A DNA stretch of 64,000 bases from Caldimicrobium sp. (GTDB lineage: Bacteria; Desulfobacterota; Thermodesulfobacteria; Thermodesulfobacteriales; Thermodesulfobacteriaceae). Under the pieces are notes generated by a model. The model saw only the letters and a list, made by a program, of their open reading frames with translations, was not told the origin of the DNA and ran no database searches. Made by a program: the position numbers and the translations under genes. Shown in pieces: positions 1-10,566 of the stretch (positions are counted from its first letter, which is position 1; every line of letters starts with the position of its first letter). The DNA lies in contig JANXCE010000002.1 in NCBI GenBank assembly GCA_025059715.1, positions 23,802 through 87,801 on the forward strand, read 5' to 3'.

Positions 1-429
1 GACGATAATGTTCTCGTGCAATTTGCCCAAAGAGAAAGGGGAGCTCTCTGCTATTTTGGGCTTGCCTATGTAGAGGAAAACAAGGATAAAGTGAAAGCGG
101 TAGCTATTAAAAATCCCAAAACTGGCAAATGTGTAAGTCCCACAGCGGAAACCGTAAGATCTGGTGAATATCAACCCCTTTCTAGGCCTCTTTTCATATA
201 TGTGAACGCTAAGGCCCTTGATAGGCCAGAGGTAAGGGAGTTTGTAGATTTTTATCTAAAAAATGCAGGTAAAATCTCCCGACAAGTAAAATACATTCCT
301 CTTCCTGATAAAGCCTATGAGCTTGCGAGAAAACGCTTTGAAAAGAGACAAACTGGAACTGTTTTTGGAGGAGAGCCTGAAGTTGGTTTAACAGTTGAAG
401 AACTTTTAAAAAGAGAGGCTAAGGAGTAA
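1..429 (+). CDS. pstS: Phosphate ABC transporter substrate-binding protein PstS, C-terminal part (truncated by window start)
   Basis: ORF open to the window edge; sequence such as SGEYQPLSRPLFIYVN is typical of PstS C-termini; directly upstream of pstC-pstA-pstB. Confidence 0.85.
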   Translation, partial: DDNVLVQFAQRERGALCYFGLAYVEENKDKVKAVAIKNPKTGKCVSPTAETVRSGEYQPLSRPLFIYVNAKALDRPEVREFVDFYLKNAGKISRQVKYIPLPDKAYELARKRFEKRQTGTVFGGEPEVGLTVEELLKREAKE

Positions 430-440
430 AATAATATTAT

Positions 441-1358
441 ATGAAAATCGAGGTAAAGAAAAAACTTGATGTAATCTTTAAGGGTTTTCTCTTACTTACA
501 GCCACAGCTTCTATTTTAGTAACCGTAGGTATTGTTGTAGCTTTGGTTGAGGACACAATTCGCTTCTTTACCCATCCTGAAGGTGGGGGCTTCCCCACCT
601 CTCTCATTAGGTTTTTTACTGAAACGGAGTGGACTCCCACTTTTATCAGTAAAAAGATTGGAATTTGGCCCTTACTCTGTGGAACTTTTCTTATTGCAGG
701 AATTGCCATGGCAATCTCAATTCCTTTAGGAATTCTTATTGCAGTTTATTTAAGTGAATTTGCCTCTCATAGGGTTAGAGAGGCGGTAAAACCTTGGCTT
801 GACTTTTTGGAAGCGGTTCCCACTGTAGTTTATGGGTATTTTGCACTCCTTGGTGTTACTCCGCTTTTGCAGTGGATCTTTGCAAAGTTTGGTATAGAGA
901 TGCATGGCATGAATGCCCTATCCCCGGGGATAGTCTTAGGGGTTATGATACTTCCCTTCACCGCCTCGTTGGTAGAAGATGCTATGAAAGGAGTTCCCCA
1001 ATACCTAAGAGAAGCCTCCTATAGTCTTGGGGCAACCAAACTTAGAACGGCCTTTCAGGTAGTGATTCCCGCAGCTAAATCAGGCATTATTGCTGCCTAT
1101 CTCCTTGGAACCTCAAGGGCTATTGGAGAAACTATGGTGGTGGCTGTTGCGGCAGGGATGTATCCCAACTTAACCTTAAATCCCTTAGAGCCAGTGCAGA
1201 CTATCACCGGTTATATTGTCCAGGTTGCCCTGGGAGATTTACCCTTTCTCTCCTTTGAATATCTCTCCATATTTGCCGCAGGGTTTCTTCTCTTTGTATT
1301 AACCCTCTTTTTTAATCTCCTTGCGGTCTACCTAAAGTCTCGCGTTGAGAGATATTAG
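441..1358 (+). CDS. pstC: Phosphate ABC transporter permease PstC
   Basis: 305 aa multi-TM permease, motif GATKLRTAFQVVIPAAKSGI and AIGETMVV; operon position. Confidence 0.93.
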   Translation: MKIEVKKKLDVIFKGFLLLTATASILVTVGIVVALVEDTIRFFTHPEGGGFPTSLIRFFTETEWTPTFISKKIGIWPLLCGTFLIAGIAMAISIPLGILIAVYLSEFASHRVREAVKPWLDFLEAVPTVVYGYFALLGVTPLLQWIFAKFGIEMHGMNALSPGIVLGVMILPFTASLVEDAMKGVPQYLREASYSLGATKLRTAFQVVIPAAKSGIIAAYLLGTSRAIGETMVVAVAAGMYPNLTLNPLEPVQTITGYIVQVALGDLPFLSFEYLSIFAAGFLLFVLTLFFNLLAVYLKSRVERY

Positions 1359-1376
1359 TGTTAGGGAGCTCTAATC

Positions 1377-2249
1377 ATGGACTATAAAAAAGCAGAGAGG
1401 GTTTTTTCAGCCATAGGGATCTTTTGTGTCTGGTTTGTGCTGATCTTTCTCTTTTCCATTGCGGTTAAGCTTTTTATCGATGGATTTCACCGGATCTTTG
1501 ATCCTAAATTTTATATTAGTTATCCCTCTCGCTTTCCCGAGGAGGCAGGAATATTATCTGCTTGGGTAGATACTATTTATATTATGCTGGGGGCTATCTT
1601 TTGGTCAGTGGTTTTGGGGATTCCTGCAGGTATTTATTTGGAAGAGTTTGGAGGAAAGGGTAAAATAGCTCGTTTAATTGAGGCTAATATTACCAACCTT
1701 TCTGCGGTGCCCTCTATAGTTTATGGACTTTTGGCCTTGGGCATATTTGTTTACAGATTTAAGTTTGGAGAAAGCATTTTAACTGCAGGTTTAACCTTGG
1801 GGCTCCTTATGTTGCCAGTGATTGTGGTGACTACAAGGGAATCTTTAAGAAGGATTCCCAGAGCCATAAGGGAAGGAGCCTACGCTCTTGGAGCCACAAA
1901 TTACGAATTGGTTTTTCATCACTTACTTCCCTACTCCTTGGGAGGAATACTAACTGGAGTTATTATTGCTACCTCCAGAGCAATTGGAGAGACTGCTCCT
2001 CTTCTAACCATAGGAGCACTTACCTTTATTGCCTTTTTGCCACCACCTCCCTGGGAGTCCTTTATTGAGATGCTAAAAAGTCCCTTTACTATGTTAGCGA
2101 TTCAGATGTTTAACTGGGTCTCAAGACCTCAAGAGGCTTTTCATAAAAATGCCGCCGCGGCGGGTTTTATCTTACTTGTTCTTTGTTTACTCTTAAATTC
2201 TATCAGCTATTACTTAAGATATAAGATGCGAAAGAAATATCAATGGTAA
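1377..2249 (+). CDS. pstA: Phosphate ABC transporter permease PstA
   Basis: 290 aa permease, [17 protein letters not shown] and [14 protein letters not shown]; between pstC and pstB. Confidence 0.93.
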   Translation: MDYKKAERVFSAIGIFCVWFVLIFLFSIAVKLFIDGFHRIFDPKFYISYPSRFPEEAGILSAWVDTIYIMLGAIFWSVVLGIPAGIYLEEFGGKGKIARLIEANITNLSAVPSIVYGLLALGIFVYRFKFGESILTAGLTLGLLMLPVIVVTTRESLRRIPRAIREGAYALGATNYELVFHHLLPYSLGGILTGVIIATSRAIGETAPLLTIGALTFIAFLPPPPWESFIEMLKSPFTMLAIQMFNWVSRPQEAFHKNAAAAGFILLVLCLLLNSISYYLRYKMRKKYQW

Positions 2250-2268
2250 GGGAGAGGGGGATCCTTTC

Positions 2269-3033
2269 ATGGAAAATTTAAAGCTAAAGGTGGAGAAGCT
2301 CAACTTCTACTATGGAGCCTTTCATGCCTTAAAGGATATAACCATGCCTATTTACGAGCGAAAGGTTACCGCTATCATTGGCCCCTCAGGTTGTGGAAAG
2401 AGCACCCTTCTTCGATGTTTTAACAGAATGCACGATCTTTATCCTGGGACTCGCTATGAAGGGGCTATTCTTCTCTATCCTGAGGGTATAAATATTGTAG
2501 GCCAAGGAGTAGAACCTCTCTACATAAGACTGCGGATAGGTATGGTCTTTCAAAAACCCAACCCCTTTCCAAAGTCAATCTTTGAAAATGTAGCCTATGG
2601 CTTAAGAATTAAAGGAATTACTAATTCTACAGAATTGAAAGATCGAGTGGAGAAGGCTCTTAAAGATGCAGCGCTTTGGGAGGAGGTAAAGGATCGTCTA
2701 AAAGAAAATGCCTATTCCTTATCTGGTGGGCAACAGCAAAGGCTCTGCATAGCCAGAGCTATTGCTGTTGAACCTGAAGTTCTACTCTTTGACGAACCCA
2801 CATCTGCCCTTGATCCCATCTCTACTGCTCGTATTGAAGACCTTATCGTAGAACTTAAAAGCAAAATTACCATTGTTATTGTTACCCATAATATGCAACA
2901 GGCAGCAAGGATCTCAGACTTCACTGCCTTTATGTATTTGGGAGAGCTTATTGAATTTGGACCTACCGAGAAGATATTCACTAATCCCGAGAAGAAACTA
3001 ACGGAAGACTACATTAGTGGACGCTTTGGCTAA
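2269..3033 (+). CDS. pstB: Phosphate ABC transporter ATPase PstB
   Basis: Walker [10 protein letters not shown], signature LSGGQQQRL, Walker [13 protein letters not shown]. Confidence 0.96.
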   Translation: MENLKLKVEKLNFYYGAFHALKDITMPIYERKVTAIIGPSGCGKSTLLRCFNRMHDLYPGTRYEGAILLYPEGINIVGQGVEPLYIRLRIGMVFQKPNPFPKSIFENVAYGLRIKGITNSTELKDRVEKALKDAALWEEVKDRLKENAYSLSGGQQQRLCIARAIAVEPEVLLFDEPTSALDPISTARIEDLIVELKSKITIVIVTHNMQQAARISDFTAFMYLGELIEFGPTEKIFTNPEKKLTEDYISGRFG

Positions 3034-3053
3034 TATCCATCAAAGGGGGGGCT

Positions 3054-4397
3054 TTGATGGTTCGAGTTGCTCTAAATAGAGAGTTACAATTCCTTCATAA
3101 CATACTCCTTGATATGGCTCGTTCTGTTGATGAGATGTTTAAGGGAGTTATTAGAGCCTTTGAAAACCGAGATAAAAAACTTGCTCAAGAAATTATTAAG
3201 TTTGATGATCAAATAGATTATTATGATCATATGATTAATGTCTCGGCTTTAGAAATTCTGGCTTTACAGCAACCTGTTGCTAAAGATTTAAGAACTGTGG
3301 TAAGTGCCTTAGATATTTCCAGGAATTTAGAGAGGCTTGCGGATCAAGCCGTCAACATTGCGGAGATGGTGCTCCATCTGGCGGAAGAAAAAAATGGATT
3401 CATTGAAAACTGTAAGATTGACCTACTTCCTATGGCTAAAGAGGCTTTATACATGCTTGAACAGGCAATAAATGCCTTTGTTAAGGAAGACGTAAAAATT
3501 GCCCGAGAGGTAATCAACAGGGACGAAGTTGTTGATCAAATGAAAGTAGATTTGAGAGAAAAAATTGAGAGTTGTTTAAAGGATTTCCCTGAAAGTTTAA
3601 AGAGTGGTTTTGATTATCTCTTAGTGGTAGAAAACTTGGAAAGAGTTGCGGATCTTGCCTGTAATATTGGGGAAAACATAATCTTTGTCGTTGAGGGCAA
3701 ACTCCTAAAGGGAGAAACTCCTGAGAGGATATCTACTCTCACCTTTGAACAGCTCGAGGAAAGCCTTACCTTTCAACTTTTAAAGAGGCACGCTCGCCTA
3801 ATAATAGAGTGTTTAAGTAGACTACCCCTTTCCTTAGAAGCCTACTTTGATGGAAATGAAGAGAGATTAAGGGAGATTGCTCGGGATATTAACGAAATTG
3901 AAAAAGAAGCGGATAAGGTCAAAACCAATGTTAGGGGGCACCTACCTAAGGGGCTTATCCTACCTGTCGAAAAATTTGAACTTTTCATGTATCTAAAAGA
4001 ACAAGATGCCTTAGCAGACTTAGGAGAAGCACTCTTGAAGCTCCTCCTACTCAGAAAGGTTCAGTTATCCCTTTCTTTGAAACAGGAATTAACAAGACTT
4101 TTAGAACAAAGTTTAGAGCCCATCTCCTATTTTGAAGAGCTTGTAGCCCAAACTTTAAGATATCTTTCCTATTGGGATGCAGAGGCAAGAGAGCGAGCCA
4201 AAAAACTTGTTCGCTCAGTAAGGCACTCCCAATTCGTCACCGAGGAATTGGCCTTTAGATTAAAAGAGACAATCTATAAAGAAATAAAAGAACCCCTGGA
4301 TTTTTTTCATATATCAAAAATAGTTGATGTTATTGCCCTGATTTCCACCCATATGGAAAATACCGCAGATCTTCTGCGTGCCATGATTGCCAAATAA
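3054..4397 (+). CDS. phoU: PhoU family protein with a second PhoU/DUF47-like C-terminal half (447 aa)
   Basis: N-terminal half typical of PhoU; about twice normal PhoU length; after pstB. Confidence 0.88.
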   Translation: MMVRVALNRELQFLHNILLDMARSVDEMFKGVIRAFENRDKKLAQEIIKFDDQIDYYDHMINVSALEILALQQPVAKDLRTVVSALDISRNLERLADQAVNIAEMVLHLAEEKNGFIENCKIDLLPMAKEALYMLEQAINAFVKEDVKIAREVINRDEVVDQMKVDLREKIESCLKDFPESLKSGFDYLLVVENLERVADLACNIGENIIFVVEGKLLKGETPERISTLTFEQLEESLTFQLLKRHARLIIECLSRLPLSLEAYFDGNEERLREIARDINEIEKEADKVKTNVRGHLPKGLILPVEKFELFMYLKEQDALADLGEALLKLLLLRKVQLSLSLKQELTRLLEQSLEPISYFEELVAQTLRYLSYWDAEARERAKKLVRSVRHSQFVTEELAFRLKETIYKEIKEPLDFFHISKIVDVIALISTHMENTADLLRAMIAK

Positions 4398-4410
4398 AGG
4401 GAATTAGCAA

Positions 4411-5241
4411 ATGGGAGAAAAAGAGAGAACTTTCCAAGAAATTTTGAATCCCCTTGAAGATAAAATATTTACTAAAATACCCTTTGATTTCACAGAAATT
4501 GAAACCTTCTTTCAGCCTGTTATTAACTTATCCAACTTTGAGATCCTGGGTTATGAGGCGCTTACCAAACCCCTTTTCGGAAAAAATGTAGATAACCTCT
4601 TCAAGAGGGCCCAAGAACACGAAATCCTTTTTGAATTAGATTTATTCTTTAGAATTAAAGCCCTTCTCAAGGCTTCCAGCGAAGGCCTTTCCTCAAAACA
4701 CCTGCTATTCCTAAACATTCACCCCTTGGCTTTACTACAGGAACTTTATCATCAGGAAATATTTCAAAAATCAATTAGACAACTCGGGTTCAATCCCGAA
4801 CAAATTGTTTTAGAAATAACTAATTGTCAACTACTTGAAGATTGGGAAGATTATTTAAAAAATATATTTCATCTCCTCCGCTTGGGATATAAAATCTCTC
4901 TTGATGACTACGGAGGTAGTTCCCATAGCTATATAGAGTTAACGGAAATAAAACCCAATTTCGTAAAAATAGATCAGTTCTTTATAATGGGAGGTTTGAA
5001 AGATGCCTTTTCAAAGAAATTTATTGAACATATTTTAGAGATCTGCCAAGAGCTTGGAATAACAGTGGTGATCAAAGGGGTAGAGGGGAGGGAGGAATTT
5101 TTGGCCCTTTTAGACATGGGAGTAAAATACTATCAGGGTAATTATTTTGGAAAACCTGTTTTTTCCTTAAAGGGAGGTGAGAGTCTTGAAATTAGAGAGT
5201 ATCCCCCACAATCCTCCCATCTTTCCTATGCTTACTTTTGA
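4411..5241 (+). CDS. EAL-domain protein (probably catalytically degenerate)
   Basis: YEALTKP, VLEIT, SLDDYGG, KIDQFF, QGNYFGKP motifs; canonical AEGVE replaced by IKGVEG. Confidence 0.85.
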   Translation: MGEKERTFQEILNPLEDKIFTKIPFDFTEIETFFQPVINLSNFEILGYEALTKPLFGKNVDNLFKRAQEHEILFELDLFFRIKALLKASSEGLSSKHLLFLNIHPLALLQELYHQEIFQKSIRQLGFNPEQIVLEITNCQLLEDWEDYLKNIFHLLRLGYKISLDDYGGSSHSYIELTEIKPNFVKIDQFFIMGGLKDAFSKKFIEHILEICQELGITVVIKGVEGREEFLALLDMGVKYYQGNYFGKPVFSLKGGESLEIREYPPQSSHLSYAYF

Positions 5242-6232
5242 TAATGGAGAATCTCCGGGAGAAATTTCCAAGATAACTATTAAAGTGCCACCTTTACCAT
5301 ATCATGCTAAAATCTATGAAGCATTTACTATGTTTATGGATAATGAAAACTTAAGAACTATTGCGGTGGTTAATGATCAATATCGCCCCATTGGAGCCCT
5401 TTATAGATATGAATTTCTGGAGAGGGTTATTTTAGGGAGATTAGGCTATGGGTTTTCTCTGAATTCAAGAAAGGTGGTTAGCGAGGTTATGGAAAAGGAC
5501 ATCAAAACTATTGACGGAAGACTTAATCTTGAGGAAGCAGGCTCAATTGTATCTACTAGTGATAGACTTGATCCTCTTCACGATTTGATAGTCTCCGTGG
5601 ATGGAATTTACTACGGAATTTTACCAATTCAAAAGCTCCTTTATTACCTTAGTAAAAAAACTTTAGATTTAGCCAAAGAAGCCAATCCTCTTACGGGTCT
5701 TCCTGGAAATTGGTCAATAAGAAGGGAAGTTGAGGCAAGATTAAGACAAGGTGAGGTCTTTGAGGTAATTTACTTAGATATTAACGATTTTAAACCATAT
5801 AATGACAAACATGGATTTGCTATGGGAGATGCGGTTATCCAAAAATTAGGTGAGATCCTAAAGGGTCTCAAAAGGGATTTTCCAGACATGTGGGTTGGCC
5901 ACATTGGTGGGGACGATTTTGTGATCATTTGCAAGGGTAAGGCTGAAGAGATATGTCAAATAATCATAAGAGAATTTGAGAGGGCTCGTCTGTCCTTTCA
6001 TAAAGAAGAGGATATTCAAAAAAATTACTATGAATCCATTGATAGACAGGGGAATTTGAAATTATTTAATCTCCTTACTTTAAGTTGTGTTATAATCCCC
6101 TCAAGCAACTTCTCCTCCTTTGGAGAGCTCTCTTCTAAGGCCTCTGAAGTAAAGCTTTACGCTAAAAAATTGGCTAAGGAGACCGGCAAATCTGCGGTAG
6201 CCAGAGATAGAAGAGCTATACCTAAGGGTTAA
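5186..6232 (+). CDS. CBS-like plus GGDEF (GGDDF) diguanylate cyclase
   Basis: Motif GHIGGDDFVIIC; likely TTG start at 5186 with upstream aagggaggtga; ORF track starts at GTG 5177. Confidence 0.83.
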   Translation: MKLESIPHNPPIFPMLTFDNGESPGEISKITIKVPPLPYHAKIYEAFTMFMDNENLRTIAVVNDQYRPIGALYRYEFLERVILGRLGYGFSLNSRKVVSEVMEKDIKTIDGRLNLEEAGSIVSTSDRLDPLHDLIVSVDGIYYGILPIQKLLYYLSKKTLDLAKEANPLTGLPGNWSIRREVEARLRQGEVFEVIYLDINDFKPYNDKHGFAMGDAVIQKLGEILKGLKRDFPDMWVGHIGGDDFVIICKGKAEEICQIIIREFERARLSFHKEEDIQKNYYESIDRQGNLKLFNLLTLSCVIIPSSNFSSFGELSSKASEVKLYAKKLAKETGKSAVARDRRAIPKG

Positions 6233-6240
6233 AGGATGCC

Positions 6241-6936
6241 TTGCGAGATATGAAGGCTAAGAAAATTTTAGTCATTGAAGACAATAGAGAGATAGCCCAC
6301 CTTTTAAGCTCTGCCTTGGAGGAGGAGGGCTATAGAGTTGAGGTTCGCTCGGGACTGGTTCAAGCCTTTTCTGTTTTTTCTGTAAGTATGGACTTTGACT
6401 TAGTAGTCCTTGACCTAATCTTACCTGATGGTAATGGTTTAGATATATTAAAATACCTTAGAAGTTCCCATAAATATCGTAATATTCCAGTAGTCATAAT
6501 ATCCGCTAAAGGACAAGAACTTGACCGGGTCTTGGGCTTAGAGCTTGGAGCAGACGATTATGTGGTAAAACCCTTTAGCCTTAGGGAGGTAATTTTAAGA
6601 ATAAAAAGACTATTACAAAAAACCGAAGGAGAACCCTCCAGTTTAATAAGTGTAGGGCCCTTTATCTTGGACAAGGAAAAAAAGGCCATATATCTTGAGG
6701 GAAAACTATTAGAACTCACCGCAACAGAATTTAAAATTCTCAGTCTTTTTATTGAAAATCCTCATAGAGTCTTTTCAAGAGAAGATCTTTTAGATTTGAT
6801 TTGGTCTAACGAGAGAGAATACTATTCCAGGGTTCTCGATGCTTACATTTGCAGAATAAGGTCAAAGCTTGGCCAAGCAGGAGAACTCTTACAAACAGTT
6901 CGTGGTTTAGGTTATAGATTGGTTCCCAAAATATAA
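6241..6936 (+). CDS. phoB: OmpR/PhoB-type response regulator
   Basis: Receiver (LVVLDLILPDGNG, KPF) plus winged helix (DAYICRIRSKL, VRGLGYRL); pho operon context. Confidence 0.85.
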   Translation: MRDMKAKKILVIEDNREIAHLLSSALEEEGYRVEVRSGLVQAFSVFSVSMDFDLVVLDLILPDGNGLDILKYLRSSHKYRNIPVVIISAKGQELDRVLGLELGADDYVVKPFSLREVILRIKRLLQKTEGEPSSLISVGPFILDKEKKAIYLEGKLLELTATEFKILSLFIENPHRVFSREDLLDLIWSNEREYYSRVLDAYICRIRSKLGQAGELLQTVRGLGYRLVPKI

Positions 6937-7964
6937 TGTCCGATTATTGGTTACCACTATTAATACTTCTTAGTTTAAGTTTAGGCATAAATATTTTGCT
7001 TTTATGGTTCTATATTCGAATTAAGAGGGTCCTTCAAGAGCTCAATAGAAAAGCTTTATTATCAGAAGACATTTTTTATCGCCTACCAATGGAAGCACTT
7101 TTATTAAGAAAGGGGCAAGTCATTAAGATGAATCAAAGAGCATTGGAAAATCTGGGAAGTTCCCCCCAACCCTCAGAAATCAAGAAAATCTTTGAAAAGA
7201 AGGGTAAAAAAATTGAAATATACGAAGTAAACCTTGATTCAGAACACAAAGTTTTATTAGTGATGGACATAACAGAGCAAGAGAGTCTCAAAGAGGCTTA
7301 TCAAATTGCTTTAAGTTATCTATCTCACGAGCTCAAAACCCCCTTTGCCATAGCCTATGGATACCTGGAAAGATTAGAAAACCTATTACACAAGCGAATT
7401 GAGGATGGAGAGATAAAAACTCTCTTTGAAAAAACCAAAGAATCCTTTCAACGCTTAGAAAAACTTTTAAAAAAATTATTTTCAGGGATAGACTATTTAG
7501 CTAAGGAGATAAAAGTTAAGCAAGAAAAACTTAGTCTTAAGGAGATTATTGAAGAGGCTCTCTTTTGGGTAACCCCTCTGGCAGAGGAAAAGAGGATCCA
7601 TTTAGCTTTTGAAGTAATGGAAGGATTAACTATTGTAGGGTCCCCTGAATTACTAACCCAGGCCTTTTTTAATATTATAGAAAATGCGGTGAAGGCCTCT
7701 CCCCATGGCGAGGTAGTCCAAATTCAGGCTTTAGTTCAAAACTCCAAGAAAATTTCTATTGTGATCAGAGACCGAGGACCAGGAGTTACCCCTGAAAAAT
7801 TGCCATTATTAGGGATGCCCTTTTTTAAGTTAAAGGAGTCAGAAGGTATGGGGCTTGGCCTTTTTATAACAAAGAGAATCATCGAAGCCCATGGTGGAGT
7901 ATTAAGATTTAATCTTCCAAGGGAGGGTGGCCTCGAGGTTCATATAATATTACCACTTGCATAG
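6936..7964 (+). CDS. phoR: Sensor histidine kinase, PhoR-like
   Basis: H-box SYLSHELKTPFAIA, N-box NIIENAVKAS, GLGLFITKRI; overlaps the phoB-like stop. Confidence 0.83.
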   Translation: MSDYWLPLLILLSLSLGINILLLWFYIRIKRVLQELNRKALLSEDIFYRLPMEALLLRKGQVIKMNQRALENLGSSPQPSEIKKIFEKKGKKIEIYEVNLDSEHKVLLVMDITEQESLKEAYQIALSYLSHELKTPFAIAYGYLERLENLLHKRIEDGEIKTLFEKTKESFQRLEKLLKKLFSGIDYLAKEIKVKQEKLSLKEIIEEALFWVTPLAEEKRIHLAFEVMEGLTIVGSPELLTQAFFNIIENAVKASPHGEVVQIQALVQNSKKISIVIRDRGPGVTPEKLPLLGMPFFKLKESEGMGLGLFITKRIIEAHGGVLRFNLPREGGLEVHIILPLA

Positions 7965-8025
7965 AGCTCCATGGCCTTCATCCTACAGGCCTTTAAAAAT
8001 TTTAAACCCTCTAACCTCAAAGACT

Positions 8026-8805
8026 CTAAGATTTTTTAAGTCTATTTAAAAATTCTTCTGCTAAACTTTTAAAGCTTTCACTTACCTTGTGATTAGGTTC
8101 ATAGTCAAGTATTGCTTTGCCATAGCTTTGGGCTTCACTAACACGAACACTTTTGGGAATCACCGTGTTAAAGAGTATCCATTTAAAGTGCTTCCTTGCC
8201 TCTTCCGCAATATCAAAGGTCAAACGGTTGCGGGGATCATACATCATAAGCACCATACCAAAGAGCTTTAATTCTGGATTAAAGGTATCCTTTATTCTTC
8301 TGACGGTGCGCACAAGAAGAGATAAGCCTTCAAGGGCGTAATATTCACACTGCAGAGGTATAACCACTCCCTGAGAGGCAGTGAGAATATTTACAGTAAT
8401 TAAACTAAGAGAGGGGGGAGCATCAATGAAAATAAAGTCGAAGTAGGAAAGAAGCTTCTCACCCTTATAGCTACTTTTAGTTAATAGCTCCTTTAGGACA
8501 AACTCTCTTCTATCTAAGTTAGCAAGTTCCAGCTCAAGGCCCACTAAATCAATAGATGAAGGCAGAAGGAACAGATTAGGATAGGGTTCCCTTATAAAGG
8601 CTTCGCAATTTTCCTCAATCAATGCTTGGTAGAGACTTTCCTCCCTTTTCACTCTAACTCCTAAACCACTGCCTGCGTTGGCCTGAGGATCAGAATCAAT
8701 AATCAAAACTTTAAGGCCCTTTAAACTTAGGGCTCTGGCGAGATTAATGGTAAGAGTGGTTTTCCCCACTCCTCCTTTCTGATTAATAAATGCAAAGACT
8801 TTCAT
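8026..8805 (-). CDS. ParA/Soj family ATPase
   Basis: Deviant Walker A NQKGGVGKTT; FIFIDAPPSLSLIT. Confidence 0.9.
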   Translation of the reverse strand: MKVFAFINQKGGVGKTTLTINLARALSLKGLKVLIIDSDPQANAGSGLGVRVKREESLYQALIEENCEAFIREPYPNLFLLPSSIDLVGLELELANLDRREFVLKELLTKSSYKGEKLLSYFDFIFIDAPPSLSLITVNILTASQGVVIPLQCEYYALEGLSLLVRTVRRIKDTFNPELKLFGMVLMMYDPRNRLTFDIAEEARKHFKWILFNTVIPKSVRVSEAQSYGKAILDYEPNHKVSESFKSLAEEFLNRLKKS

Positions 8806-9677
8806 TTAATAAAGAGATCGCTCCTTAGTAGTCTGTCTAAAAGCACAAGCAAAAAGAAGAGAATACTTATAATTCCATTTACCGTGAAAAAGGCCTTGTT
8901 TAGTTTAGAGAGATCCCTCTCAGAAATCAGAGTATGTTCATACCAAAGAAAGCCTGCCATAACCAAGAGTCCTATGAAATAAATGGCACTTGCGGGATAA
9001 TAAAAGACTCCGAGGAGCAGAAGGGAGAGAAGGGTAAGGAGGTGAAGAACTCGAGCTAATGTTATTGCTCTTTTGATTCCAAACCTCACTGGAATAGACT
9101 TTAGGCCCATCTTCAGGTCAAATTCATAGTCTTGTAAGCTATATAAAATATCAAAGCCTGCAACCCAGAAAGCCATACCTAAACCAAGCAGCACTGCCAT
9201 AAGGCCTATCCTCTCATTCAGGGCTATGTCTACCGCAACGGGAATTAAAAAATAAACTATTCCTAAAATAAAGTGGGGATAATAGGTAAATCTCTTAGCC
9301 AGAGGATAGATGAAGAGCAAACCAATCACAAAGGGGCTCAATAATAGGGCAAGTTTGTTTATAAAGGCACAACTAATTATAAATAATAGGGAGGTAATGC
9401 TTAGGATGATTTTTATTTCCCAGGTTTTTACAAAGCCAGAGGCATGAGGCCAGAGCCTTGTGCGAGGATTTTGAGCATCAAACTCCCTATCAAGAAGGCG
9501 ATTAAAGGCCATACCCGTAAGACGGGCCATAACCAAGGCAAGGACGATAAAAATAATTCTTTTAACAGGAGGTATTTCCCTCATAAGAATGATAATACTT
9601 GCTAAGGCAAAGGGTAAAGCAAATATGGTATGCTCAAGCTTTAGCAGTTCCGAATATAAGTTAAATCTTCTCAGCAA
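8802..9677 (-). CDS. ubiA: UbiA-family prenyltransferase (quinone biosynthesis)
   Basis: NRLLDREFDAQNPRT and DILYSLQDYEFD Asp-rich motifs, multi-TM. Confidence 0.85.
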   Translation of the reverse strand: MLRRFNLYSELLKLEHTIFALPFALASIIILMREIPPVKRIIFIVLALVMARLTGMAFNRLLDREFDAQNPRTRLWPHASGFVKTWEIKIILSITSLLFIISCAFINKLALLLSPFVIGLLFIYPLAKRFTYYPHFILGIVYFLIPVAVDIALNERIGLMAVLLGLGMAFWVAGFDILYSLQDYEFDLKMGLKSIPVRFGIKRAITLARVLHLLTLLSLLLLGVFYYPASAIYFIGLLVMAGFLWYEHTLISERDLSKLNKAFFTVNGIISILFFLLVLLDRLLRSDLFIK

Positions 9678-9685
9678 GTCTCACC

Positions 9686-10564
9686 TCACACTACATTCTG
9701 CACTTGCTCTCGAATTTTCTCAATTAGATCCTTGGCCTGAATTACTAAAGTAGATACCTTAGCGGACTGAGCTTTATAGGCCAAGGTATTGATCTCTCGA
9801 TACATTTCTTGACACAAAAAGTCAAGCTTTTTACCTGTGGCTGGTTCCTCTAAAAGTCTTTCCATATTATCTAAATGGATCTGAAATCGATCCAACTCCT
9901 CTGTAAAATCCATCTTTTCCAGTAAAAAAGCGATCTCCTGATAGATTCTTCCCTCCTCAAGCTTCAAATCTAACTCCATTAAGAGTTGTCTCACCCTCTC
10001 AAGGGTCCTCTGAAAATTTTCCCTTCTTGTGTCTTCCTTAAGAGCTTTCAATTCTTGGGCAATCCATTTTAATTTTTGAAGATCTTCCTTTAGAAGTCTT
10101 TCAATCCTTTTTCCCTCTTCAAGTCTAGCTCTTTTAAGATCACTTAGTGCTATCTCTAATACGGGTTTAACCTCTTCCCATAAACTCTCTAATTCCTCCT
10201 CTTTGTCTTCAAAGCTCACCCAGTCTCTAAATTGGAGAAGATCTCCTAAGCTAATTTTTCCCTTAAGACTTAATTCCTTCTTGAGTCTTTCAAGATTTTC
10301 CTTTAAGTTTCTTACCAACTCCAAATCAAAAAAGATTTCTCTCCGTTCTCTTGAAAGGCCAAACACCCTCAAAGTGAGTTCTATTTTACCTCTAATGAAG
10401 GTTTCGCCCAACTTTTTTCTGATTCGCTCCTCCAGCAGTTGATATCTCTTAGGTAGTTTACAGGTGATATCTAAATAGCGATGATTAAGTGATTTTATAT
10501 AACAGTGGATTTGAAAGTTATCTCTGGAAATCACTCCTTTGCCAAAACCGGTCATACTCTCCAT
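9686..10564 (-). CDS. YicC family protein
   Basis: N-terminus MESMTGFGKG, RGKIELTLRV; C-terminal DFLCQEMYREINTLAYKAQ. Confidence 0.92.
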   Translation of the reverse strand: MESMTGFGKGVISRDNFQIHCYIKSLNHRYLDITCKLPKRYQLLEERIRKKLGETFIRGKIELTLRVFGLSRERREIFFDLELVRNLKENLERLKKELSLKGKISLGDLLQFRDWVSFEDKEEELESLWEEVKPVLEIALSDLKRARLEEGKRIERLLKEDLQKLKWIAQELKALKEDTRRENFQRTLERVRQLLMELDLKLEEGRIYQEIAFLLEKMDFTEELDRFQIHLDNMERLLEEPATGKKLDFLCQEMYREINTLAYKAQSAKVSTLVIQAKDLIEKIREQVQNVV

Positions 10565-10566
10565 AA

